Source: Escherichia boydii
GTDB lineage: Bacteria > Pseudomonadota > Gammaproteobacteria > Enterobacterales > Enterobacteriaceae
DNA: 64,000 nt
Assembly: GCA_041890495.1 (NCBI GenBank)
Contig: CP169086.1
Location: 1,674,001 to 1,738,000, forward strand
Direction: 5' to 3'
The notes under the pieces were generated by a model. That model ran no database searches. It worked only from the letters and a program-made list of their open reading frames with translations, and was not told the origin of the DNA. Below, piece by piece: positions 42,483 through 50,467 of this stretch (position 1 is the stretch's first letter; the number at the start of each line of letters is the position of its first letter). Both the position numbers and the translations under genes were made by a program.

Positions 42483-43874
42483 ATGAGCGTGTTAATTGCC
42501 CTGGCGGCGCTGGCGCTGCTGATGCTGGCGGCCTATCGCGGATATAGCGTGATTTTGTTTGCGCCGATTGCGGCGCTCGGCGCCGTGCTGCTGACCGACC
42601 CGGGCGCCGTCGGCCCGACGTTTACCGGCCTGTTCATGGAAAAGATGGTGGGCTTCGTCAAGCTCTACTTCCCGGTGTTCCTGCTGGGGGCGGTGTTTGG
42701 CAAACTGATTGAGCTTTCCGGCTTCTCACGCTCCATCGTCGCCGCCGCAATTCAGATCCTCGGCCGTCGCCACGCGATCCCGGTGATTGTTCTGGTGTGC
42801 GCGCTGTTAACCTACGGCGGCGTGTCGCTGTTTGTGGTGGCGTTTGCGGTTTATCCGTTTGCCGCCGAACTGTTCCGCCAGAGCGGCATCCCTAAACGCC
42901 TGATCCCGGCCACGGTGGCGCTCGGGGCATTCTCGTTTACCATGGATGCCCTGCCGGGCACGCCGCAGATCCAGAACATTATCCCCACCAGCTTCTTTGG
43001 TACCAACGCCTGGGCCGCGCCTTGGCTGGGGCTTATCGGCTCCCTGTTTATCATTGTCTTTGGCCTGCTCTGGCTGGAGCGGCAGCGGCGTAAGGCGCTC
43101 AATAACAATGAAGGTTACGGCACGGAGCTGAAAAATGAACCGGAAACGCCGGACAACATTAACCTCCCTCACCCGCTGATTGCCATCGCCCCGCTGCTGG
43201 TGGTGGGCATACTGAACCTGCTGTTTACCCGCTGGATCCCCGGCTGGTACGGCACGACCCACGAGCTGACCCTGCCCGGTCTGGCGAAACCGATCGTGAC
43301 CGAGGTGGGCAAGATCACCGCCATCTGGGCCGTTGAAGCGGCGCTGATCTCAGGTATCGTGCTGGTGCTGGTTTTTGGCTTTCGCAACATCCGGGGGCGT
43401 CTGGCTGAAGGCAGCCGGACCGCGGTGAGCGGCGCAATTCTTGCGGCGATGAATACCGCCTCGGAGTACGGTTTCGGCGCGGTTATCGCCGCCCTGCCCG
43501 GTTTTCTGGTGTTATCCCACGCTCTGGCGGCCATTCCGAATCCGCTGCTGAATGAAGCTATCAGCGTGACGGTGCTTGCGGGGATCACCGGCTCGGCGTC
43601 CGGCGGGATGAGTATTGCGCTCGCCGCCATGTCCGACACGTTTGTCGCCGCCGCCCACGCCGCCAACATCCCGCTTGAGGTGCTGCACCGCGTGGCGTCA
43701 ATGGCGAGCGGAGGAATGGATACCCTTCCCCATAACGGCGCGGTGATTACCCTGCTGGCGATTACCGGCCTGAGCCATCGCCAGGCCTACGGCGGCATTT
43801 TTGCTATCACCATCATTAAAAGTCTGGCAGTGCTTTTTGTCATTGCCGTGTTCTATCTGACCGGCATTGTGTAA
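42483..43874 (+). CDS. GntP-family permease, probable 3-hydroxybutyrate/acetoacetate importer
   Basis: This 463-residue inner membrane protein of the GntP (gluconate permease) family has about twelve hydrophobic segments. It carries typical motifs such as FPVFLLGAVFGKLIELSGFSRSI and a long re-entrant LPGTPQIQNIIPTSFFGT near residues 157-174. Near the C-terminus are SGGMSIALAAMSDTF and ASGGMDTLPHNGAV. Family members with this context are often annotated as D-beta-hydroxybutyrate permease. Substrate is inferred from the flanking dehydrogenase and thiolase. A 44-base gap separates it from the thiolase, with a GTGAGGAG ribosome site. Confidence 0.87.
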   Translation: MSVLIALAALALLMLAAYRGYSVILFAPIAALGAVLLTDPGAVGPTFTGLFMEKMVGFVKLYFPVFLLGAVFGKLIELSGFSRSIVAAAIQILGRRHAIPVIVLVCALLTYGGVSLFVVAFAVYPFAAELFRQSGIPKRLIPATVALGAFSFTMDALPGTPQIQNIIPTSFFGTNAWAAPWLGLIGSLFIIVFGLLWLERQRRKALNNNEGYGTELKNEPETPDNINLPHPLIAIAPLLVVGILNLLFTRWIPGWYGTTHELTLPGLAKPIVTEVGKITAIWAVEAALISGIVLVLVFGFRNIRGRLAEGSRTAVSGAILAAMNTASEYGFGAVIAALPGFLVLSHALAAIPNPLLNEAISVTVLAGITGSASGGMSIALAAMSDTFVAAAHAANIPLEVLHRVASMASGGMDTLPHNGAVITLLAITGLSHRQAYGGIFAITIIKSLAVLFVIAVFYLTGIV

Positions 43875-43884
43875 GGAGAGAAAG

Positions 43885-44655
43885 ATGAATCTGAACGGAA
43901 AAACCGCCCTGGTGACGGGCTCGACCAGCGGCATTGGACTTGGGATCGCCCGCGTGCTGGCGAAGGCCGGGGCGCAGCTGATCCTCAACGGTTTCGGCGA
44001 CAGCGAATCAGCAATAGAAGAGATTGCGCAACGGGGCAAAAAGCCGGGGTATCACGATGCGGACCTGCGAGACGTCCTGCAAATTGAAGACCTGATGCGC
44101 TACGCCGAATCGCAGTTTGGCGGCGTAGACATTCTCGTCAACAACGCGGGGATACAGCATGTGGCGCCGGTTGACGCGTTTCCGGTGGAGAAATGGAACG
44201 ACATTATCGCCATTAACCTCTCTTCGGTGTTTCATACCAGCCGGCTGGCGCTGCCCGCCATGCGCGAGAAAAACTGGGGGCGTATCATTAATATCGCCTC
44301 CGTTCACGGGCTGGTCGCGTCAAAAGAGAAGTCGGCCTACGTTGCCGCCAAGCACGGCGTGGTGGGCTTTACGAAATCGCTGGGGCTGGAAACCGCGCGC
44401 ACCGGTATTACCGCCAATACGATCTGTCCCGGCTGGGTGCTGACCCCGCTGGTGCAGCGGCAAATCGACCAACGTATCGCTGACGGCGTACCGCCGGAGC
44501 AGGCTCGGGAACAGCTTCTGGCGGAGAAACAGCCTTCGGGCGAGTTTGTCACGCCGGAGCAGCTGGGCGAACTGGCGCTGTTTTTGTGCAGCGACAGCGC
44601 CGTTAACGTTCGCGGCGCCGCGTGGAATATGGACGGCGGCTGGGTCGCGCAGTGA
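43885..44655 (+). CDS. 3-hydroxybutyrate dehydrogenase (SDR family)
   Basis: This NAD-dependent short-chain dehydrogenase oxidises D-3-hydroxybutyrate to acetoacetate. The 256-residue protein shows the cofactor motif TGSTSGIG (11-18), NNAG at 87-90, and the catalytic Ser139, Tyr152 and Lys156 (SAYVAAKHG). The segment NTICPGWVLTPLVQRQI is characteristic of bacterial 3-hydroxybutyrate dehydrogenases. The start at 43885 follows TAAGGAGAGAAAG, 10 bases after the permease stop. The ATG at 43867 inside the permease end is rejected. It is the last gene of the operon and is followed by a REP-like repeat. Confidence 0.92.
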   Translation: MNLNGKTALVTGSTSGIGLGIARVLAKAGAQLILNGFGDSESAIEEIAQRGKKPGYHDADLRDVLQIEDLMRYAESQFGGVDILVNNAGIQHVAPVDAFPVEKWNDIIAINLSSVFHTSRLALPAMREKNWGRIINIASVHGLVASKEKSAYVAAKHGVVGFTKSLGLETARTGITANTICPGWVLTPLVQRQIDQRIADGVPPEQAREQLLAEKQPSGEFVTPEQLGELALFLCSDSAVNVRGAAWNMDGGWVAQ

Positions 44656-44692
44656 CGTTCAGGCCGGATAAGGCGAATCCGCCCCCCGGCCA
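44656..44692. repeat. Single REP-like element
   Basis: AGGCCGGATAAGGCGAATCCGCC followed by CCCGGCC resembles a single REP unit between the convergent 3-hydroxybutyrate dehydrogenase and selO genes. It may limit read-through or stabilise the mRNA 3' ends. Confidence 0.6.
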
Positions 44693-44697
44693 AAAGA

Positions 44698-46140
44698 CTA
44701 GCTTGAGCAGCTGACCTCCAGCCGCTTGCCCCAGTCAGGCGGGCGGCTGACGTAGTCATCATCCCGGTCGGCAAACGGCGTGCGCAACGCCACGTGCAGA
44801 CGGTGTAGCTCGTCGTACTCGCCCTGCTCTGCCTGCTCAATCGCCCGCTGCGCCAGCCAGTTGCGCAACACCATCGCCGGGTTCGTCGCGTTCATCTGCG
44901 TCTGGCGGGTCGCGTCATCCACCTGCTCCTGCTGCAGCCGCGCGCGGTAGGATGCAAACCAGTCGTCAAACGCCTGCCTGTCAATAAACTCATCGCGCAG
45001 CGGCGAGGCGGCGCTGCGCTGCTCCGTCTGCCCCAGCATCCGGAAGGTGCGCGTGTAATCGCTGCCCTCGCGCGCCATCAGGGCAAACAGGCCATTGAGG
45101 ATGTCGTTATCGCCCCTCTCCTGCGTCACCAGCCCCAGCTTGTTGCGCATCAGCGAGCCATATTCCCGCAGTAAGATCTCCTGATAGCTGTCGAGCGCAT
45201 CGTTGAGGGCATCAACGTCAATAAACGGCGACAGGGTTTGCGCTAGCCGCTGCAGATTCCACAGGCCCACCGCGGGCTGATTGTCAAAACTGTAGCGCCC
45301 CTGATAGTCGGAGTGGTTGCAGATATAGCCAGGCTGGTAATCGTCCAGGAAACCGAACGGGCCGTAGTCAAAGGTCAACCCGAGAAGCGACATGTTGTCC
45401 GTATTCATAACGCCGTGGGCAAAGCCTACCGTTTGCCAGCGGGCAATCAGGGCTGCGGTTCGGGCAACCACATCCCTGAACCAGAGAACGTATTTATCCG
45501 CCTCGTCCTGCAAATGCGCCCAGTGGTGACGAATGGCAAAGTCAGCCAGCTGGCGAACGCTATCCGGCTCGCGGCGATAGTAAAAGTGCTCAAAATGGCC
45601 GAAGCGCAAATGGCTTTGCGCAATACGCATCAGCATTGCCCCTTTTTCTACCGTTTCGCGCGCTACCGGCGTATCGCTGGTAACGATCGACAGCGCGCGG
45701 GTAGTGGGAATACCCAGGGCATGCATCGCCTCGGAGCCCAGGCACTCGCGAATCGTTGAACGCAGAACCGCACGCCCGTCGCCCATCCGCGAATACGGCG
45801 TCAGGCCCGCGCCTTTGAGGTGCCAGTCAACCGTCTCCCCGTTGGGAAGCTGTTGTTCACCGAGCAGGATCCCCCTGCCGTCGCCCAGCTGTCCCGCCCA
45901 GACGCCAAACTGATGTCCGCTATAGACCTGAGCCAGAGGTTGCATACCGGCGAGAAGCGTTTCACCGCCCCAGACGCCTGCGCCCTCTGAATGCTGAAAC
46001 AGCTCAGGCGGAATGGCCAGCTCTTCTGCCAGTAAATCGTTATGCCAGATAAGGCGTGAATTTTGTAACGGTGTTGGTTTGAGTGCGGTGTAAAAGCCAG
46101 GCAACTCGTCATGCCAGTGAGCAGTAAAAGACAGGGTCAT
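44698..46140 (-). CDS. selO: SelO pseudokinase AMPylase
   Basis: SelO (YdiU) transfers AMP to protein Ser/Thr/Tyr residues and is linked to oxidative stress. The 480-residue protein carries QVYSGHQFGVWAGQLGDGRGI, WHLKGAGLTPYSRMGDGRAVLRS and HGVMNTDNMSLLGLTFDYGPFGFLD, which hold the inverted ATP-binding site. It ends KRLEVSCSS, where the cysteine takes the place of selenocysteine in eukaryotic SelO. The start at 46140 (MTLSFTAHW) fits E. coli length (478). A longer frame open to 46329 is rejected because it has no ribosome site. Confidence 0.94.
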   Translation of the reverse strand: MTLSFTAHWHDELPGFYTALKPTPLQNSRLIWHNDLLAEELAIPPELFQHSEGAGVWGGETLLAGMQPLAQVYSGHQFGVWAGQLGDGRGILLGEQQLPNGETVDWHLKGAGLTPYSRMGDGRAVLRSTIRECLGSEAMHALGIPTTRALSIVTSDTPVARETVEKGAMLMRIAQSHLRFGHFEHFYYRREPDSVRQLADFAIRHHWAHLQDEADKYVLWFRDVVARTAALIARWQTVGFAHGVMNTDNMSLLGLTFDYGPFGFLDDYQPGYICNHSDYQGRYSFDNQPAVGLWNLQRLAQTLSPFIDVDALNDALDSYQEILLREYGSLMRNKLGLVTQERGDNDILNGLFALMAREGSDYTRTFRMLGQTEQRSAASPLRDEFIDRQAFDDWFASYRARLQQEQVDDATRQTQMNATNPAMVLRNWLAQRAIEQAEQGEYDELHRLHVALRTPFADRDDDYVSRPPDWGKRLEVSCSS

Positions 46141-46201
46141 AAGTCCTCCTGCTTTTAGTGTAGAGGGTTTACCCGCACTTAAACACGGGCGAAAGCAAGG
46201 G

Positions 46202-46918
46202 TTATCGCTGCTGAACCAGCGTAGTGACGTGTTCTGCGGAGACGGCAGGCCAGAGTGCCCCCTGCATGGCGCCAAAATTGAAGGACAAAACGCGTTGCAA
46301 CAGGCCGTGGTCATCAATGCCTGAGACAATCACAGACTGGCAGTGCGGCGTGATTTGCCAGAGGATGGCGCGCATAAAAGGCTCAAAAGAGAGCTCCGGA
46401 GCACGCTGCTGAATGAATCCTTTATCAAGGATGACCCGTTTAAATAATCCATCATAGACCGCTTTGAGCGATGCGGCGCCTGCGCCAAAGTTTGCCAGCA
46501 CCAACGGGAAATGGATTGCCATTCTCGCCAGCTGCAGATCGTCCTTTCCGTTATTTAAACCTGGATAATTCTCATTAACAGTAAACTCAAGAAACGGATA
46601 ACGCTCAAGGATTGAAACAGCGTTTCCATTACTTAATAAAAACTCAACTATTGCAGGTGTAATATTGATCCATGCAATTAACTGATGCTGAATAAAAAAC
46701 AGTTTACAGGTATCAAGCAATTGCAGTTTTTCGTTAAACAGCGCTAACTCTTCGGCTGCTGAAAGTCGTGGGATAACAAGCTCAGTGGGGATCCGCACCT
46801 CGCTGCCGACGCCAGTAAAGTTAACCAGAATTTCTAAACCTTTAAGCTCCCCTGCGCTATTACGGGCAGGCAGAAGCAGCAGTTCAGACTGGTAAGCATT
46901 ATCTAGCGTAATAATCAT
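46202..46918 (-). CDS. ydiV: YdiV/RflP, EAL-like anti-FlhD4C2 factor
   Basis: YdiV is a degenerate EAL-fold protein. In E. coli and Salmonella it binds FlhD and steers FlhD4C2 away from DNA and toward ClpXP, repressing flagella in poor nutrients. The 238 residues align with E. coli YdiV throughout (FFIQHQLIAWINITP, ENYPGLNNGKDD, PLVLANFGAGAASLKAVYDGLFKRVILDKGFIQQ, LWPAVSAEHVTTLVQ). There is no EAL motif and the c-di-GMP site is missing, so no phosphodiesterase activity is expected. It sits alone upstream of selO, on the same strand. Confidence 0.88.
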   Translation of the reverse strand: MIITLDNAYQSELLLLPARNSAGELKGLEILVNFTGVGSEVRIPTELVIPRLSAAEELALFNEKLQLLDTCKLFFIQHQLIAWINITPAIVEFLLSNGNAVSILERYPFLEFTVNENYPGLNNGKDDLQLARMAIHFPLVLANFGAGAASLKAVYDGLFKRVILDKGFIQQRAPELSFEPFMRAILWQITPHCQSVIVSGIDDHGLLQRVLSFNFGAMQGALWPAVSAEHVTTLVQQR

Positions 46919-47153
46919 TGCACTCGCCCCGCATTAAAGATGAAAGAGGACATCCTGGAGCAATTGCCGGCACAATTCCACTGTCTTGATTTTAATAAGA
47001 TTAATTTCATTAGTTCCGTATTTATTTTCAGATTTATCCCTGAATCTTAAATAATTTTATCCTGGTTGCTGAATAATAGCCAGTTTTAGATAAAACAGAC
47101 ACATGCAGGATTCGCTAATTTTAGGCAAATTTAACTTTAAGCATCTTATTTGA
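46919..47153. other. ydiV-nlpC spacer
   Basis: This AT-rich, non-coding stretch holds the ydiV promoter region. No conserved RNA or regulatory motif was recognised beyond the nlpC terminator at its right end. Confidence 0.4.
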
Positions 47154-47188
47154 GAAAAAACGGCATGATTTATTACTTACCATGCCGT
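47154..47188 (-). terminator. nlpC (btu operon) intrinsic terminator
   Basis: On the minus strand, ACGGCATG pairs with CATGCCGT across a 13-base loop and is followed by a six-T run. It begins 24 bases after the nlpC stop. Confidence 0.8.
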
Positions 47189-47212
47189 CATAAGAGAAGT
47201 ATCCGACAAAGA

Positions 47213-47677
47213 CTATATACGCCGTGCCTGCCAGAAATTTTTACGCCAGTAAACATTATCAAGAGAAGAGCGCATCACGCCGCGGCTGGTCGAAGCGTGA
47301 ATGAACTGATTGTCTGTATCATATATACCCACATGAAGACCGCTTTCACCCGATCCGGTTTTGAAGAAAACCAGGTCACCGGGCAGAAGCTCTTCTTTAT
47401 CAATTTCAGTGCCAATTTCTGCCTGTTTGCGGGTTTCGCGCGGAAGCTGTAAATCAAACTTATCGCGAAACGTCATCAGAACGAAGCCGGAGCAATCTAC
47501 GCCACCGCGGCTCATGCCGCCGTAGCGATAAGGCGTGCCGCGCCAGTTGCTCAGCTGATCGTTAAGGCTGGCAATCACGGTGATCGAATCTGAAAGCCGT
47601 GGGTTAGGCGGCGGCGCACGATGGCTACTGCATCCCGCAAGAAAAAGTGCGGCCATCAGGAGAAACCAGAATCGCAT
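47213..47677 (-). CDS. nlpC: NlpC lipoprotein, NlpC/P60 peptidase family
   Basis: This is a probable outer-membrane-anchored lipoprotein with an NlpC/P60 cysteine peptidase domain, usually a gamma-D-Glu-mDAP or similar peptidoglycan endopeptidase. The 154-residue precursor has a lipobox FLAGC (Cys16) and the catalytic triad Cys62 (GVDCSGF), His115 (GLHVGIY) and His127 (FIHAST). It has the E. coli length. The start at 47677 is chosen for the signal peptide. The in-frame ATG at 47728 would add a charged leader. Its natural substrate is not well established. Confidence 0.92.
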   Translation of the reverse strand: MRFWFLLMAALFLAGCSSHRAPPPNPRLSDSITVIASLNDQLSNWRGTPYRYGGMSRGGVDCSGFVLMTFRDKFDLQLPRETRKQAEIGTEIDKEELLPGDLVFFKTGSGESGLHVGIYDTDNQFIHASTSRGVMRSSLDNVYWRKNFWQARRI

Positions 47678-47751
47678 TTTCAGACGAATCCTCTGCTTTT
47701 TTTGTTCTTTTCGTAATTTAGCGTGCAATTGTGCTCACAGGCAAGAAACGG

Positions 47752-48507
47752 TTACGTCTGCCCGGTAGAAATCAGCATCTTATGTCCCTCTATATCCAGC
47801 CTGCGGAACGACATGTTGTACGCACGGGCAAGATTGGGCGGCGTAAGAACCCGATCCCGCGCACCGCTGGCAATCATCTTTCCCTTCGACAGCAGCCACA
47901 CCCGGTGGGCATGACGCAGGCTGTGGTTGAGATCATGGCTGCTCATCACCACGGCAATACCTTGTCGGCTCAGGGTGCTGAGTAGCGTATCCAGTGCCGC
48001 CTGCTGCGCTACGTCCAGACCGCTCATGGGCTCATCGAGAAGCAGCATCCGCCCGTGAGAATTGCCGGCCGGGTGGATCTGAAGGATGACGGCCGCCAGG
48101 CGCACCCGCTGCCACTCTCCACCGGAAAGCTGGCTGGCATGCCGGGAAAGTTTATCTTCAAGCCCCAGGGCCGCGGCCACGTCCGTCAGTAGTGCCATCT
48201 GTTGTTTATCGTGCAAATGCAGCGTCAGATAGTGCCAGACCGGCATCGCAAAGGGCGGCACCTGCTGCTGCACGAGGTAACTGCGCCGATGCGCCAGCGA
48301 GGCCGGTGACCAGTCGGCGAGCGTATGCTCCAGCAGCGTTATCTGCCCTTCTCCGTCGGTCATACCTGCCATCCGTGCCAGCAGCGTGCTCTTCCCCGCA
48401 CCGTTTGGCCCGACAAGATGCAGGATTTCTCCCGCATTGATGGTACCGGTTATCGGCTCCAGACGTCCCCTCTCGGCAACGTCCGTGAGCTGCATCAGCA
48501 ACGACAT
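47752..48507 (-). CDS. btuD: Vitamin B12 ABC transporter ATPase BtuD
   Basis: BtuD powers cobalamin import through BtuC. The 251 residues show Walker A GPNGAGKST near 34-42, signature LSGGEWQRVRLAAVI near 127-141, and Walker B MLLLDEPMSGLDVAQQ. The tryptophan in the signature (GGEWQR) is typical of BtuD. The start overlaps the btuE stop by one base. Periplasmic BtuF is encoded elsewhere in enterobacteria and is not in the window. Confidence 0.94.
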   Translation of the reverse strand: MSLLMQLTDVAERGRLEPITGTINAGEILHLVGPNGAGKSTLLARMAGMTDGEGQITLLEHTLADWSPASLAHRRSYLVQQQVPPFAMPVWHYLTLHLHDKQQMALLTDVAAALGLEDKLSRHASQLSGGEWQRVRLAAVILQIHPAGNSHGRMLLLDEPMSGLDVAQQAALDTLLSTLSRQGIAVVMSSHDLNHSLRHAHRVWLLSKGKMIASGARDRVLTPPNLARAYNMSFRRLDIEGHKMLISTGQT

Positions 48508-49058
48508 TATTTCGCCAGCGCCAGCTTGATCGATTCCATAACGATTGGATCCTCAGGGGTCATATCCGGCGAAAAGCGTTGAACCACCTGGCCGTCGCGA
48601 CCAATCAGGAATTTTTCGAAGTTCCAGAGTATGTCGTCCGGGTAAAGCGGCGCGCGGCCTTTGCTGGCCATGCGTTCATAAAAACCACTGCCTTCCGGCG
48701 CAACGGCCTTCGGCGCGGCAGCGATAAGCTTCGCATACAGCGGATGGCGGTCTTCACCGTTGACATCGATTTTGCTGAACAGCGGGAACGTCACGCCGTA
48801 GGTCGTGCTGCAGAAGGTTTTAATCTCCTCTTCGCTGCCCGGCTCCTGGCCCAGGAACTGGTTGCAGGGGAAGCCCAGCACGGTGAAACCGTCTTTCTCC
48901 CAGGCCTTCTGAATGTTTTCCAGCTGCTCGTACTGCGGCGTCAGGCCACATTTGGATGCCACGTTGACGATCAGCAACACGTTGCCTCTGTAGCCTTCCA
49001 GCGTGGTTTTCTCGCCGTCAATGGTGGTCACTTCAGTATTCAGGATATCTGACTGCAT
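48507..49058 (-). CDS. btuE: BtuE, thioredoxin/glutathione peroxidase
   Basis: This non-selenium glutathione-peroxidase-family enzyme reduces lipid and hydrogen peroxides. Although it lies within the btuCED operon, it is not needed for B12 transport in E. coli. The 183-residue protein carries the peroxidatic Cys37 in NVASKCGLTPQY, the GFPCNQFLGQEPG motif with the conserved Gln, and LWNFEKFLIGRDG with the conserved Trp/Asn. It lies 22 bases after btuC and overlaps btuD by one base. Confidence 0.94.
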   Translation of the reverse strand: MQSDILNTEVTTIDGEKTTLEGYRGNVLLIVNVASKCGLTPQYEQLENIQKAWEKDGFTVLGFPCNQFLGQEPGSEEEIKTFCSTTYGVTFPLFSKIDVNGEDRHPLYAKLIAAAPKAVAPEGSGFYERMASKGRAPLYPDDILWNFEKFLIGRDGQVVQRFSPDMTPEDPIVMESIKLALAK

Positions 49059-49080
49059 AGCATTTCCTCAGGTTGTCGAT

Positions 49081-50061
49081 TTAACGTCCAGCTTTTAATA
49101 GTAGCCAGATAAAGACCGGCGCGCCCAGCGTGGCGGTCACCACGCCGATGGGCAGCTCTGCAGCCGTCAGGGCAAGCCGGGCGATGATGTCAGCCACCAG
49201 CAGCGTGACTGCTCCGGCAACCGCCGAGGCCGGAAGCAAGGTTCGATGGTCCGTGAGGCCGTACAGACGGAGCATGTGTGGAATCACCAGGCCAATAAAG
49301 CCAATCGCACCCGCCAGGGCCACGCTGACGCCGACCAGCCAGCCAATGGCAATTACCAGCACATTACGCCAGAACCCAATCGGCATGCCCAGCTGGCGGG
49401 CAGAGGTTTCACCCAGCGCGAGCATATTCAGCGGCTGCGCCTGCAGGGTAGCCCACACGATGACCGGTACCAGCAGCGCCATCAGCCAGCCCTGGTGCCA
49501 GTCAACGCCGCCAAAGCCGCCCATCATCCAGTACATGAGCTGTCGCAGGTCAAAGGATGTTGAAAAGTAGACCGCCCAGGTCATCAACGCGCTACAGATG
49601 ATCCCCAGCGCCACGCCGGCAAGCAGCAGACGACTGGTCGATAAGTGCCTTCTGGCAAAACGAAGCAGGATGAGCGTTATCAGTAATGCGCCGAGAATCG
49701 CACTCAGGCTAATACTCCATCCGGTGAGTTCTCCCCCGCCCAGCATCACCGCCGCAATCAGGCCTACGCCAGCTCCGTTCGACACGCCGAGCAGCCCAGG
49801 CTCCGCCAGCGGGTTATCAAACAATGCCTGCATTATGGTGCCGCACAGCGCCAGCGCGGCGCCCACCAGAACCACCGCAACGGTGCGCGGCAGGCGAATT
49901 TGCCAGACGAAGAGCTGCCCGTCCGGACCCCACCAGCTTTCAGGCCCAATCCATCGGTCTCCCGCGCAGAGACTCACGGCCGCGGCGACAATGAGCAGCA
50001 GCACCAGCAAAAGCAGGCGACGCTTATCGGAACGGTGCTGGCGATGGGCATAATCAAGCAT
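49081..50061 (-). CDS. btuC: Vitamin B12 ABC permease BtuC
   Basis: This inner membrane permease of the B12 importer has 326 residues and about ten transmembrane helices. FecCD-family landmarks include RLPRTVAVVLVGAALALCGTIMQALFDNPLAEPGLLGVSNGAG and AGAIGFIGLVIPHMLRLYGLTDHR, the latter forming the BtuD coupling helix region. The start at 50061 is unambiguous. It lies after the ihfA terminator and therefore probably has its own promoter. Confidence 0.94.
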   Translation of the reverse strand: MLDYAHRQHRSDKRRLLLLVLLLIVAAAVSLCAGDRWIGPESWWGPDGQLFVWQIRLPRTVAVVLVGAALALCGTIMQALFDNPLAEPGLLGVSNGAGVGLIAAVMLGGGELTGWSISLSAILGALLITLILLRFARRHLSTSRLLLAGVALGIICSALMTWAVYFSTSFDLRQLMYWMMGGFGGVDWHQGWLMALLVPVIVWATLQAQPLNMLALGETSARQLGMPIGFWRNVLVIAIGWLVGVSVALAGAIGFIGLVIPHMLRLYGLTDHRTLLPASAVAGAVTLLVADIIARLALTAAELPIGVVTATLGAPVFIWLLLKAGR

Positions 50062-50124
50062 GTGTAAGGTTTTAGTAGCGTGAGATGTAATTGATTTTAC
50101 GGCGGGTTTGCCGGAGAGCGCAAA

Positions 50125-50150
50125 GAAAAAAGGCCGCAGAGCGGCCTTTT
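50125..50150 (-). terminator. ihfA intrinsic terminator
   Basis: A 10-bp stem AAAAGGCCGC/GCGGCCTTTT with a 3-base loop is followed on the minus strand by a T-run. It ends the pheST-ihfA operon. Confidence 0.92.
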
Positions 50151-50163
50151 TAGTTAGATCAGA

Positions 50164-50463
50164 TTACTCGTCTTTGGGCGAAGCGTTTTCGACCCGGCTT
50201 TTTAACTTCTGCCCGGGTCTGAAGGTCACCACGCGCCGTGCTGTAATGGGAATATCCTCGCCCGTTTTCGGGTTACGTCCCGGGCGTTGATTCTTATCAC
50301 GCAGATCGAAGTTACCAAAACCAGAGAGTTTCACCTGTTCGCCGTTTTCCAGAGCGCGACGGATCTCTTCGAAAAACAGTTCAACCAGTTCTTTGGCATC
50401 CCGCTTGCTAAGCCCAAGCTTATCAAACAGATATTCTGACATTTCAGCTTTTGTAAGCGCCAT
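50164..50463 (-). CDS. ihfA: Integration host factor alpha subunit
   Basis: IHF-alpha pairs with IHF-beta to bend DNA at specific sites, affecting transcription, replication and recombination. The 99-residue HU-fold protein has helical N-terminal dimerisation region [49 protein letters not shown] with the intercalating proline arm, and a short C-terminal helix. Both the protein and, as recalled, the DNA match E. coli, while btuC just downstream does not. An Escherichia-like block therefore begins near 50.1 kb. Its start is 4 bases after the pheT stop. Confidence 0.97.
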
Positions 50464-50467
50464 AGGT

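Noticed and set aside
46141..46329. N-terminal extension of selO by 63 codons
   Set aside because: The extension covers the spacer, lacks a ribosome site and is absent from known SelO proteins.
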